This document shows, piece by piece, positions 33,057-42,029 of a DNA stretch of 64,000 nt. The DNA is from Sphingopyxis sp. GW247-27LB (GTDB taxonomy: Bacteria > Pseudomonadota > Alphaproteobacteria > Sphingomonadales > Sphingomonadaceae). How positions within the stretch are numbered: the first letter of the stretch is position 1; each line of letters opens with the position of its first letter. The notes beneath the pieces were generated by a model, which was not told the origin of the DNA, made no database searches, and saw only the letters and a program-made list of their open reading frames with translations. A program made the position numbers and the translations under genes. The DNA is taken from assembly GCF_002277025.1 (NCBI RefSeq), contig NZ_NIWD01000007.1, forward strand, positions 1,519-65,518, written 5' to 3'.

Positions 33057-35558
33057 ATGTTGATGAATGAAGCAACCGGTAAGAAAAATATCTCTACGAA
33101 ATTGACCGGGTCGGTCATGGTGCGCGGATCGCTATTGGCTTTGGCTGTCAGTCTGGGGTCTGCGGCTCATGCGCAAGATCAAGGCTCTGCGGCTCATGCG
33201 CAAGACCAAGGCTCTGCGGCGCAGGCTCAAGACCAAGGCGAAGGCGGCGACGGCGCCGTGGAACAGGCGCGATCGGGCGGATTGGATGAAATCGTTGTGA
33301 CCGCCCGGAAAAGGGAGGAAAATCTTCAGGACACCCCCATTTCCGTGACGGCCTTCAGTAGTGAGGCGCTTGAGCGGCGTCAGGCGGATACGGTTGGCGA
33401 TGTAGGTCGTTTTGCGCCCAACGTAAGCCTTGAACCGGTCGCCAATATTTCCGGCTCAAGCGCATCGATCACCACCTTCATTCGCGGTGTCGGACAGACC
33501 GACTTCAATATCACCGTCGATCCAGGCGTGGGGCTATACTACGACGGAGTTTATGTCGCGCGGACAGCGGGGGCATTGCTCGACCTTGGAGATGTGCAGA
33601 GCATCCAGATCCTGCGTGGACCGCAGGGAACCTTGTTCGGCAAGAACACTATCGGGGGCGCCATTATCGTCAATTCAATTCCGCCTTCCAATGACTTTGA
33701 TCTGGAAGGCGAGATCGCAACCGGTAGCTTCAATCGTCTCGATGCCAGGGGGATGATCAATGTCCCCGTCTCCGATCGGGTCGCTGTTCGCGCTGTGGTC
33801 GGATTGCGGACCCGCGATGGCTATCAGGAGCGTCTTTCCGATGGGGGACGCCAGGGCAACGTCGACACTCTGGGCGGTCGCATTGCCATTCGTGCGGAGC
33901 TGACCGATGATTTCAAGGCGACGCTCAGCTTCGACGCCAACCGGCGGCGCGAGCAATCCGCGGCCAACACATTGCTTCAAGTGTCTGAAGGATTTGATGT
34001 TATCGGAGTAGCGGGTGGCTTTCCGGTAACCAATGGTGGCTTTCAGAGTTTCTTCTGGAACAAGGTGCTTCAGGCGCCCAATTGCGGACCGGTGGGAACT
34101 CCGGCTCCGGCAACAGTCAATTGCTATGGGCCGCACTGGTTCACCAACAATATCGATAAAACCTGGGGGACGAACCGGAATCTCTCCAATTTTGATCTGT
34201 GGGGCACAAACCTCACACTCGATTGGGAAATCGGTTCCGTAGACTTCAAGTCAATTACCGCCTATCGAGAAACCAAGGCACACTTCTCCTTTGATTTTGA
34301 TGGCTCGCCCATTCCTCTTGGTGAGAGCTTCAACAATATCGATCAGAAGCAATTCTCGCAGGAGTTCCAGTTAACCGGAACGTTATTCGATGGCGTGGTC
34401 GATTTCACTGGAGGCCTTTATTACCTGAAGGAGAAGGCCACCGATAGCAATCTTCTCACCTTCGCCTTTGCAGACTTTGTCAGCGGCGGTGATGTCGACA
34501 ACGATAGCTATGCGGCCTATCTCCAGGCAACCATCAATGTAACGGATCGGTTCTCGATCACCCCGGGCATCCGTTATACCGACGAGACCAAGCGTTTCGA
34601 CCCATCGCACCAGCGGATCACCGACGATCGAACCGGGGGCGCCTTGCTCCTTCTGAGCCGCTGTTTCGTGCGGCAGACGCCAATCATTCCGCCCGATCCG
34701 GCGCTGTGCCCTACGCCGGATACGACGCTCAATCCGCAGGGTGACCATATTCTGCCGGCTGTCGAGGTGCAAACGAAGGCGAGCGAGTGGACGCCCGCGC
34801 TCTCGCTGGACTACAAGGTCACCGACCAGACGCTGATCTATGCCTCCTATTCCAAGGGGTTCAAGAGCGGTGGCTTCACACAGCGTATCTTCCCGCCCGA
34901 GCCGGCGGCCACGCCGTTCGCGCCGGAATTCGTGGAAAGCTATGAAGTCGGGGTCAAGAGCGAATTGTTCGACCGTCGCCTGCGGCTCAACATTGCGGCG
35001 TTCCAGGCGGATTACACCGACATTCAGATTGTCGTGAACGAAGGAATCGCACCGAAGGTTCGCAATGCGGGTCGTGCGCGTATCCGGGGTATCGAGGTCG
35101 AAACGCAGGCGAAACTGGCTGACTTCCTTACCATTCAGGGTGGCTTTGGCTATCTCGATGCCTATTACCGGGAGGTTTCGCCGACTGCCGCGCCGGTGAA
35201 CGTCAATTCGCGCTTCCCTCATGTGCCGAAATGGACAGCCTCCGGTTCGTTCGACGCTGAGCTTTACAAGGGCGATGCGGGCACACTCAGCCTCCATGGC
35301 GACTGGAGCTACAAGGGTGGCCACTTCAAGGACGCGATCAACACGCCCGCGCTTTACCAAGAAGGGTACAGCATGTTTGGCGCGAACCTGAGTTACGAAC
35401 TGCCCGGGGATAACTGGGATGTGAGAGTCGGGTTCACGAACCTGACTGACAAGCGCTATCTCCTGGGCGGATATTCCGACCTTCAACAGACCGGCGCCAC
35501 GACTGGGGCCTATTCTCGTCCTCGCGAGTGGTTCCTCAAGCTTCGTTATCGTTATTGA
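33057..35558 (+). CDS. TonB-dependent outer-membrane receptor of the catabolic cluster
   Basis: An 833-residue receptor. I chose ATG 33057, preceded by GGGAGGGG, over the in-frame GTG at 33051. After a signal peptide come three copies of a 9-residue repeat ending in DQ, then a TonB-box-like segment (LDEIVVTARKREENLQDTPI). The plug has IQILRGPQGTLFGKNTIGGA, and a 22-strand-type barrel ends in LKLRYRY. In sphingomonads such receptors sit in aromatic-degradation clusters and are thought to import substrates or siderophores. Its position between the dioxygenase gene and the aldolase gene suggests uptake of the pathway substrate. Confidence 0.9.
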   Translation: MLMNEATGKKNISTKLTGSVMVRGSLLALAVSLGSAAHAQDQGSAAHAQDQGSAAQAQDQGEGGDGAVEQARSGGLDEIVVTARKREENLQDTPISVTAFSSEALERRQADTVGDVGRFAPNVSLEPVANISGSSASITTFIRGVGQTDFNITVDPGVGLYYDGVYVARTAGALLDLGDVQSIQILRGPQGTLFGKNTIGGAIIVNSIPPSNDFDLEGEIATGSFNRLDARGMINVPVSDRVAVRAVVGLRTRDGYQERLSDGGRQGNVDTLGGRIAIRAELTDDFKATLSFDANRRREQSAANTLLQVSEGFDVIGVAGGFPVTNGGFQSFFWNKVLQAPNCGPVGTPAPATVNCYGPHWFTNNIDKTWGTNRNLSNFDLWGTNLTLDWEIGSVDFKSITAYRETKAHFSFDFDGSPIPLGESFNNIDQKQFSQEFQLTGTLFDGVVDFTGGLYYLKEKATDSNLLTFAFADFVSGGDVDNDSYAAYLQATINVTDRFSITPGIRYTDETKRFDPSHQRITDDRTGGALLLLSRCFVRQTPIIPPDPALCPTPDTTLNPQGDHILPAVEVQTKASEWTPALSLDYKVTDQTLIYASYSKGFKSGGFTQRIFPPEPAATPFAPEFVESYEVGVKSELFDRRLRLNIAAFQADYTDIQIVVNEGIAPKVRNAGRARIRGIEVETQAKLADFLTIQGGFGYLDAYYREVSPTAAPVNVNSRFPHVPKWTASGSFDAELYKGDAGTLSLHGDWSYKGGHFKDAINTPALYQEGYSMFGANLSYELPGDNWDVRVGFTNLTDKRYLLGGYSDLQQTGATTGAYSRPREWFLKLRYRY
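33156..33236 (+). repeat. Three tandem 27-bp repeats across the signal-peptidase site
   Basis: The units 33156-33182, 33183-33209 and 33210-33236 encode GSAAHAQDQ, GSAAHAQDQ and GSAAQAQDQ. Each contains an AxA-Q type cleavage site, so the mature N-terminus could begin at more than one point. The near-identity of the DNA suggests recent slippage expansion. Confidence 0.9.
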
Positions 35559-35596
35559 ACGGTTGAGCCAGAGGCAGGAAGGATCGGATTATTGCA

Positions 35597-36577
35597 ATGG
35601 CTAGTCATAGAGTAGGGGTGGCTGATGTGCAGGGGGTGTGGGCCATCATGCCCACACCGTCCAAGCCCAACGCAGAGGACCCTAATGCGCGCGATACGGT
35701 GGATCTCGACGAAACCGCGCGGGTCGTCAAAGCGCTGATCGACTCAGGGGCCGACGGCATCCTGACGCTCGGTTCGCTGGGGGAGGTGGCCACGCTGACC
35801 TGGGATGAGAAGCGCGATTTCATGAAGGCGCTTGTCGAGGCTGCAGGCGGCAGGGTGCCTGTCTTTGGGGGGACTTCGACCCTGTCGACGCGCACCACAA
35901 TCGATGAAACGCGCGCGGCGCGCGATATCGGGGTCGATGGCACCATGGTCGGTCCGCCGATGTGGTGCGCGCCCGATGTTCCCACGGCCGTGCAGTTCTA
36001 CCGCGATCTTGCGGAAGCCTGCCCCGACATGTCGATTTGCATCTACGCAAATCCGGAGGCCTTCAAATTCGAATTCCCGCGCCCCTTTTGGGCGCAGGTT
36101 TCCGAGATCCCGCAGGTTGTCACTGCAAAATATCTGGGCATTGGCGCACTGGTGCCGGATCTCAACCTGACGAAAAGACGGATCCGCTTTTTGCCGATCG
36201 ATATTGACTACTATGCGGCGGCGAAGATCGATCCGGAATTCTGCACGGCCTTCTGGTCGAGCGGCGCGGTATGCGGTCCCAACCCGGTGATCGCTTTGCG
36301 TGATGCGGTGGCGCAGGCCAAGACGTCAGGCGATTGGAGCAAGGCCGAAGAGCTGACCGGCGCGATGGCACAGACCTATCAGACGCTCTTTCCGCAGGGC
36401 TCGTTCAAGGTCTTTTCTTCCTATAACATCCCGCTCGAAAAGGCGCGGATGGATGCCGCAGGATGGATGAAGGCTGGTCCTTGTCGTCCGCCCTACAACA
36501 TTGTTCCCGAGGATTATCTCGAAGGCGGGCGCGAGTCCGGGCGGCGTTGGGCAAAACTTCACAAGAGCTTGGCGTGA
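35597..36577 (+). CDS. nagE: trans-o-hydroxybenzylidenepyruvate hydratase-aldolase
   Basis: A 326-residue member of the DapA/NAL class I aldolase family, close in length to NahE. The Schiff-base lysine is probably K178 ([12 protein letters not shown]), with Tyr150 in [10 protein letters not shown] and the pyruvate-binding GSLGEVATL loop. It splits trans-o-hydroxybenzylidenepyruvate into salicylaldehyde and pyruvate. The next gene (36588) makes its substrate and starts 10 nt after its stop, so the two are co-translated neighbours. Confidence 0.88.
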   Translation: MASHRVGVADVQGVWAIMPTPSKPNAEDPNARDTVDLDETARVVKALIDSGADGILTLGSLGEVATLTWDEKRDFMKALVEAAGGRVPVFGGTSTLSTRTTIDETRAARDIGVDGTMVGPPMWCAPDVPTAVQFYRDLAEACPDMSICIYANPEAFKFEFPRPFWAQVSEIPQVVTAKYLGIGALVPDLNLTKRRIRFLPIDIDYYAAAKIDPEFCTAFWSSGAVCGPNPVIALRDAVAQAKTSGDWSKAEELTGAMAQTYQTLFPQGSFKVFSSYNIPLEKARMDAAGWMKAGPCRPPYNIVPEDYLEGGRESGRRWAKLHKSLA

Positions 36578-36587
36578 GGCGCGAGTG

Positions 36588-37187
36588 ATGGAGCAGCGCA
36601 CCAAGGTGATCGATTTCTTTTTCGATTTCATGAGCCCGTTTGCCTATCTGGCGCATAGCCAATTGCCGGAGCTTGCGCGCAAGCACGGTTATGAACTGCG
36701 CTATCGCCCGATCGATCTGCCTGCGGCCAAGTTGGCTGCAGGCAATACCGGTCCGCCCAATGTGTCGATGCCTATCAAGTTGCGCTATCTGCGTAAGGAT
36801 CTCGATCGCTGGGCTGAGCGGTACAAGATCCCGATCTCCTTTCCTCCATCCCTGAAGTCGGAGCTGGCCAATAAGGGCGTGTTTTTCGCCGAGGCCAAGG
36901 GGCAGTACGAGGATTATGTCCGCCATGTTTGGTCCCATTCCTGGGGTGAGGGGCAGGACATGTCGAGCGAGGATCTGCTGGCTGAGATAGCGAGCGAGTT
37001 GGGGTGGGAGCCAGATGCCTTTCTCGCCTATGTTCACTCCGAAGAAGCCGAAGATGCCTACCGATTAAGCAATGAGGAAGCGCATTCGCGCGGCGTATTC
37101 GGCGCGCCGATCATGATGATTGGCGAGGAAATGTGGTGGGGGAACGACCGATTGTTCTTCCTTGATGAATATCTATCGAGCCAGTGA
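36588..37187 (+). CDS. nagD: 2-hydroxychromene-2-carboxylate isomerase
   Basis: A 199-residue DsbA-fold (kappa-GST-like) isomerase. The N-terminal IDFFFDFMSPFAYLAHSQLP carries the conserved Ser before Pro that binds glutathione, and the C-terminal VFGAPIMMIGEEMWWGNDRL is the family's cis-Pro/WGNDR block. It converts 2-hydroxychromene-2-carboxylate to trans-o-hydroxybenzylidenepyruvate. ATG 36588 was chosen since the longer frame would overlap the aldolase gene. Confidence 0.9.
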   Translation: MEQRTKVIDFFFDFMSPFAYLAHSQLPELARKHGYELRYRPIDLPAAKLAAGNTGPPNVSMPIKLRYLRKDLDRWAERYKIPISFPPSLKSELANKGVFFAEAKGQYEDYVRHVWSHSWGEGQDMSSEDLLAEIASELGWEPDAFLAYVHSEEAEDAYRLSNEEAHSRGVFGAPIMMIGEEMWWGNDRLFFLDEYLSSQ

Positions 37188-37211
37188 AAAATTGAAATTG
37201 GGATTTATGCT

Positions 37212-38543
37212 ATGGATGACCTGATCGACACCAAGCGTGGTTTGCAATCCGCCAGTATGTTCATCGATCCACATCTTTATGAGGTGGAGATGGAGAAGAT
37301 TTTCGGCCGTTGCTGGCTCTTTCTCACTCATGAGTCGGCCATTCCGAATTATGGCGACTTTGTTATTGCGAAAATGGGCGAAGACGAAGTCCTCGTGGTT
37401 CGCCAAGCGGACGGAACGGTCAAGGCCTTTCTCAATGTCTGTCGGCACCGCGGTGCTCGCGTATGCCCTGTCGAGGCGGGGAACCGGCGTGCCTTCGTCT
37501 GCAGCTATCACGGGTGGTCCTACGCCGCCGATGGGTCATTGGCGACCGTCCCCTTCGAGAAGGAGCTTTATGGCGGCAAGATCGACCGCTGCGCGCACGG
37601 TTTGAAAGAGGTGGCAAAGGTTGATAGCTATCGCGGCTTCCTGTTCGGCAATTTCGATCCAGGGGCGATCTCGCTTGAAGACTATCTGGGCGATGTCCGC
37701 TGGTATCTGGATATCTGGATGGAAGCGAGCGGGGGTGTGGAACTGATCGGTCCGCCGGCGCGCTCGATCGTTCATTGCAACTGGAAAGCGCCGACTGAAA
37801 ATTTTGTTGGTGATGCCTATCACGTTGGGTGGACTCATGCTTCCTCTTTGGCGGTGAGCCGTTCGATGTTTTCCCCGATGTCGGGAAATCAAAGGCTGCC
37901 CCCCGCAGGGGCTGGTGCGCAGATTGCAACGCGCTTTGGCCACGGACTGGGCATTCTTTACGATGTCAATCCGGGCGGCCAACCCGCGCAGACGGCCGAG
38001 AAAATCCTGGCCTGGCAGGCCACGAAAAAGGGCAAGATCGCGGAGAAATACGGGGAGCTCAAGGCACGTTTCTACGGTTCGCATCTCAACGGTTCGTTGT
38101 TCCCGAATGTTTCCTACCTTTGGGGGACCAACACGTTCAAGATCTGGCAGCCGCGTGGTCCGAGCGAGACGGAAGTTTGGACCTGGGCGATCGCGGAAAA
38201 GGATACGCCCGAGGATCTGAAGCGGGATATCTACAACGGCGTACACGGAACCTTCGGAACCGCAGGCTACTGGGAAGCTGACGACAACGACAACATGGAA
38301 TCGGCTTCGCTTCTACCGACAGGTTGGCAGTCGCGCAAGTTGCGACTCAACGCCCAGATGGGGATCGGCAACGACACGGTGATGGACGAAATGCCCGGCG
38401 TGATCGGCCAGGCGGCGATCGGCGAAACGTCCTACCGCGGATACTACCGCTTTTATGACGAGATCCTGAAGCTTCCTTCTTGGGATGCTTTCGATCTGAA
38501 TGACGAGGGATGGAAGCAGCAATTGATCGACGCCGATTGCTGA
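37212..38543 (+). CDS. nagAc: Naphthalene/PAH-type dioxygenase alpha subunit
   Basis: A 443-residue alpha subunit. Rieske ligands are C77, H79, C97 and H100; the mononuclear iron site has D201, H204 and H209 in ENFVGDAYHVGWTH and D358 in WEADDNDN. These sit exactly four residues earlier than the classical naphthalene dioxygenase numbering. F348 then matches its regioselectivity residue Phe352. This supports a naphthalene-like bicyclic or polycyclic substrate, giving a cis-dihydrodiol. Electrons presumably come through the ferredoxin at 26917. Confidence 0.9.
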   Translation: MDDLIDTKRGLQSASMFIDPHLYEVEMEKIFGRCWLFLTHESAIPNYGDFVIAKMGEDEVLVVRQADGTVKAFLNVCRHRGARVCPVEAGNRRAFVCSYHGWSYAADGSLATVPFEKELYGGKIDRCAHGLKEVAKVDSYRGFLFGNFDPGAISLEDYLGDVRWYLDIWMEASGGVELIGPPARSIVHCNWKAPTENFVGDAYHVGWTHASSLAVSRSMFSPMSGNQRLPPAGAGAQIATRFGHGLGILYDVNPGGQPAQTAEKILAWQATKKGKIAEKYGELKARFYGSHLNGSLFPNVSYLWGTNTFKIWQPRGPSETEVWTWAIAEKDTPEDLKRDIYNGVHGTFGTAGYWEADDNDNMESASLLPTGWQSRKLRLNAQMGIGNDTVMDEMPGVIGQAAIGETSYRGYYRFYDEILKLPSWDAFDLNDEGWKQQLIDADC

Positions 38544-38583
38544 TCATCCCTTTGCAAAATCTAGGCTTTCAGGATGCTATAAA

Positions 38584-39159
38584 ATGGAAAACGCAAATCA
38601 AATCGTCAAAACGATGGGCGCGGATGTATGGGATGGCGATCCGGAGCTGATCGCCGATCACGATCTGCTTCACAGGGTGCAGGCTTTCACCAATCGCGAA
38701 GCGAGGTTGCTCGATACCGGGCGGGTGCGGGAATGGCTCGACGAGATGATCCATCCCGACATTTGTTATGTCATAATCAGCCGACAGCTGCGATACATCG
38801 AAGAGCGTCGCTATTCGCCGCCCGACAGCGTTTTCATCTACGACGATGATCACGGTGCGCTCAATGCACGTGTGGAGCAGCAGTTGCATCCGCAGAATTG
38901 GCGCGTCAATCCACACGAGGCTTATGTGCGGATCGGCACAAACCTCGAGGTTACCAAAGGTAGCGCAAAAGACAGGCTTTTCGTGCGGACGAATTGGCAC
39001 CTTCGTCGCATGCGTCGGCAGTATGAGATCGACGATTTCATCTATTCCCGACACGACGAGCTGGTCATCACCCCGGATCAGGGGTTCAAGTTCGTGAAGC
39101 GCTTCATTGCGTTCCCGGAGCGCTGTGTGCAGGGCCGTAATATGACGCTGTTCCTGTAA
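38584..39159 (+). CDS. nagAd: Naphthalene/PAH-type dioxygenase beta subunit
   Basis: A 191-residue beta subunit, close to NahAd in length, with DHDLLHRVQAFTNREARLLD, RRYSPPDSVFIYDDDHGALN and the C-terminal ITPDQGFKFVKRFIAFPERC. It lies 40 nt after the alpha gene and forms the alpha3beta3 enzyme with it. It is clearly different from the two shorter beta chains at 31135 and 45075, which fits a different substrate class. Confidence 0.9.
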   Translation: MENANQIVKTMGADVWDGDPELIADHDLLHRVQAFTNREARLLDTGRVREWLDEMIHPDICYVIISRQLRYIEERRYSPPDSVFIYDDDHGALNARVEQQLHPQNWRVNPHEAYVRIGTNLEVTKGSAKDRLFVRTNWHLRRMRRQYEIDDFIYSRHDELVITPDQGFKFVKRFIAFPERCVQGRNMTLFL

Positions 39160-39238
39160 GCGCCTGCATAAAGCAAGAAATCTGTAGGCTCGACCTTGTT
39201 TGAGCGCTGGGTCGGCGTGCGGATCAAGGAGGACAAGA

Positions 39239-40060
39239 ATGGGTTGGTTGGAAGGTAAGATTGCGTTGATCACTGGCGGAGGCGCTGGCCTTGGGCTGGC
39301 ACTGACGCGGCGTTTTGTCAAAGAAGGCGCGCGTATTCTCGTCATGGAGCGCGATGCAGAGCGCGCGGCCAAGGTCAAGGACGAGCTGGGCGACAAGGTG
39401 GAGATTCATGTTGGTGATGTCACGTCTTATGCCGACAATGAAGCCGCGGTTGCCAAGGCGGTTGAGAGCTTTGGCCAGCTTGATTGTTTCGTGGCCAATG
39501 CGGGCGTCTTTGACTTTTTCAAGCCCCTTGCCGAATACAAGGGGGATGAGCTGGCGGCCGCTTTCGATGAGCTGATGGCCGTCAACCTCAAGGGTGGGCT
39601 CCTTGGCGCTCGCGCTGCTTTGCCCGAGCTGGTCCGCTCCAAGGGCAACATGATCTTCTCGATCTCCAACTCCGGGTTCTATACTGGTGGAGGCGGACCG
39701 GTCTACACTGCGTCCAAGCACGGGGTGGTCGGGCTGGTGAGGCAACTGGCTCATGAGCTGGCGCCCAAGGTGCGGGTCAATGGGGTCGCGCCAGGCGGAA
39801 TGCATACCAATCTCTCGGGGCTCAAGGCGACCGATACGGACAACCAGAGCCTCAAGGAGATGGAGGGTTTCGACGAGCTGATCATCGGAATCACGCCGCT
39901 GCGTATGGCGCCGACGCCCGAGCAATATTGCGGGCCTTATGTCCTGCTCGCCTCTGAGGAGAACGCGGCACCGACGACGGGCGTCGTCATCAATACCGAT
40001 GGCGGCCTTGGCGTGCGGGGTATCATGAACGTCAATGGCGGCGACGAGCTCGAGATCTGA
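39239..40060 (+). CDS. nagB: cis-dihydrodiol dehydrogenase (short-chain dehydrogenase)
   Basis: A 273-residue SDR with cofactor motif TGGGAGLG (residues 12-19), NAG at about 87-89 and catalytic S143, Y156 and K160 (SISNSGF, YTASKHG), the NahB/BphB arrangement. It oxidises the cis-dihydrodiol to the catechol-type diol (1,2-dihydroxynaphthalene) with NAD+. ATG 39239 follows AGGAGGAC. It follows the dioxygenase genes directly. Confidence 0.9.
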   Translation: MGWLEGKIALITGGGAGLGLALTRRFVKEGARILVMERDAERAAKVKDELGDKVEIHVGDVTSYADNEAAVAKAVESFGQLDCFVANAGVFDFFKPLAEYKGDELAAAFDELMAVNLKGGLLGARAALPELVRSKGNMIFSISNSGFYTGGGGPVYTASKHGVVGLVRQLAHELAPKVRVNGVAPGGMHTNLSGLKATDTDNQSLKEMEGFDELIIGITPLRMAPTPEQYCGPYVLLASEENAAPTTGVVINTDGGLGVRGIMNVNGGDELEI

Positions 40061-40087
40061 GCGCAGACACACAGAGAGGCGGAGCAG

Positions 40088-40996
40088 ATGAGAATCTGCA
40101 GGTTCAATACGGATCGGGTCGGGATCGTCGAGGGCGATGAAGTTTTCGACGTCAGCGGGGCATTGGCTTGCCTTCCCGACAGCCGCTGGCCGTTTCCGCA
40201 AAAGGACATATTCATCGCGGAGCTTGCACGATTGCTCCCGCTCATGTCGGAATTGAAGGAACAGGCCACGCCCACGCCGATCGCGGATGTCCGGCTCGAA
40301 GCCCCTGTCGCCAACCCATCGAAGCTGATCAACGCGCCGATCAACTATCGCGCGCACATCGAGGAAACGGCGGCCAACCAGGAAATTGCCCATGGTCGCG
40401 ACATGACCAAATGCATCTGGCATTGGGGGCTGTTCCTAAAGGCCAACAGCGCCCTTTCCGGGGCTGGCGAACCTATCCGCCTGCGTTATCCAGGGCGCAG
40501 GATCGATCATGAGATCGAACTTGCGGTGATCATCGGCACACAGTGCCACGGTGTGACGCGCGATGAGGCCCTGAAATATGTGGCGGGCTATACGGTCGGA
40601 TTGGACATCACCATCCGGGGGCCGGAACTGCAAAGTTTCCGCAAGTCGGCTGATAGCTTTGCGGTGCTTGGTCCGTGGATGGTCACAGCGGACGAGATTG
40701 ACGATCCGGGGTGTCTCGGCCTGGAATTGCGGGTCAACGGCCAGATTCGTCAAAAGGCCAACACCCGCGATCTTGTCTACGACGTTCCCAAGCTGATCGA
40801 ATACGCCTCCTCGATGTATCAACTCAATCCTGGCGATGTCATTTTTACTGGCACGCCGGAAGGAGTCGGGCCCATCGAAGCGGGAGATAGGATCGAGGCG
40901 AGGATCAGCGAGATCGGCGAATTGCGCGTCGATGTGGCTCCTGAAATTGTCGCGCTTCCGCGACACGATCCTGTTCTCAAGGAAATGCAATGCTGA
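40088..40996 (+). CDS. Fumarylacetoacetate-hydrolase-family protein, role uncertain
   Basis: A 302-residue FAH-fold protein with HEIELAVIIG, GYTVGLDITIRG and the C-terminal PGDVIFTGTPEGVGPIEAGD. It is longer than the second FAH-family gene at 43100, which better matches fumarylpyruvate hydrolase. This one could hydrolyse a substituted ring-cleavage product, act as a decarboxylase or hydratase, or be an acylpyruvate hydrolase. Its place between the dihydrodiol dehydrogenase and an unusual reductase gives no clear hint. Family call firm, reaction open. Confidence 0.75.
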   Translation: MRICRFNTDRVGIVEGDEVFDVSGALACLPDSRWPFPQKDIFIAELARLLPLMSELKEQATPTPIADVRLEAPVANPSKLINAPINYRAHIEETAANQEIAHGRDMTKCIWHWGLFLKANSALSGAGEPIRLRYPGRRIDHEIELAVIIGTQCHGVTRDEALKYVAGYTVGLDITIRGPELQSFRKSADSFAVLGPWMVTADEIDDPGCLGLELRVNGQIRQKANTRDLVYDVPKLIEYASSMYQLNPGDVIFTGTPEGVGPIEAGDRIEARISEIGELRVDVAPEIVALPRHDPVLKEMQC

Positions 40997-41003
40997 AATC
41001 GGC

Positions 41004-42029
41004 ATGATCGTCCAAGTCAAACCGATACGCAGGATCGTGCAATGCGACGAAGGCGAAGGGTTGCTCGACGTGCTTCTTCGGGAAGGTCTGCCCATTTCTT
41101 ACAGCTGCAAGACCGGCAATTGCGGTATGTGCGAGGTGGAACCTTTCGATCTGTTTGCGCCCGATCGCCACAAGCAGTCTGTCCTGATGCAGAAGAACAA
41201 GGCCTTTCTTGCGTGCCAAAGAAACATCTCGATGGACATGGGGGTGCGTCTCCCATCGGTCAGACCGGCGGTGAACGTCCCCTTCCAGTATCATCGCGGC
41301 CGGATCACTGCTCTTGAAGAGATAGAGACCAACGTCATCCAGTTTGACTTCGATATCGGGCGAAGGCCGGCGCGTTTTTTCCCAGGGCAGAAATATGCTC
41401 TTGCCATGGATCGGGGGCGCTCCCCTCTCCTGTTTCCCGCCAATGCACCTGGTCAGTCGACCCTGAGCTTCCTTGTCGAAGCAGACACAGCGCCACAGTT
41501 CCTTGTTGAATTGAAGAAGGGGATATCCGCCGGGCAGGAATTCAAGCTCGTCGGACCCATCGGAAAGGGCTATGTCCTGCCGCAAGACGAGGCCGCTGCC
41601 CTGGTTTGCGGGGTTGGCCCTGGAATGGTCGCGGTGCGCTCGATCGTTGAGGCGCTGATCGCGCAGAATCCGAACCGAGCGGTGCAGTTTCTGTTGCAGC
41701 CGTCGGCTTCCTTCATGCACCTGGTCGACGGTATCTGCAATTTGTGCACGCAACATCTGCCCAATAGCGAGCTCGTCGTGTTCAACGGACCGCAGCCGAA
41801 GGCATCGATGAGGCTGACCAGCCGACGTGGTTCGACGACCGAGATGATCGATTTCATCCAGCTCGAACGCCATCGGATCAAGGCGGAGCAGGCCAATGTC
41901 TTCGCCCCCGGCTTCGCTGTTTTGCCCCTCATGATGAGCCTGATGAAAGCTGGCCTCGATCAGGACGCAATATTTTTCACCGAGGCCGAGATCAATTTTG
42001 TTGAAGAGGAGGGCGTCAATGTCTCCTGA
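41004..42029 (+). CDS. Divergent iron-sulfur flavoprotein reductase
   Basis: A 341-residue protein with an N-terminal plant-type [2Fe-2S] domain (C35, C40, C43, C71; CKTGNCGMCEV, FLACQ) followed by a reductase-like domain. Unlike the reductase at 28800 it lacks a recognisable RxYS FAD motif (FFPGQKYALAMDRGRSPLLF), has CGVGPGMVAV instead of GGSG-type NAD motif, and has no C-terminal CGPP. It starts 7 nt after the FAH gene and overlaps gentisate dioxygenase by 11 nt. It may feed one salicylate hydroxylase, or have another electron role. Confidence 0.7.
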   Translation: MIVQVKPIRRIVQCDEGEGLLDVLLREGLPISYSCKTGNCGMCEVEPFDLFAPDRHKQSVLMQKNKAFLACQRNISMDMGVRLPSVRPAVNVPFQYHRGRITALEEIETNVIQFDFDIGRRPARFFPGQKYALAMDRGRSPLLFPANAPGQSTLSFLVEADTAPQFLVELKKGISAGQEFKLVGPIGKGYVLPQDEAAALVCGVGPGMVAVRSIVEALIAQNPNRAVQFLLQPSASFMHLVDGICNLCTQHLPNSELVVFNGPQPKASMRLTSRRGSTTEMIDFIQLERHRIKAEQANVFAPGFAVLPLMMSLMKAGLDQDAIFFTEAEINFVEEEGVNVS

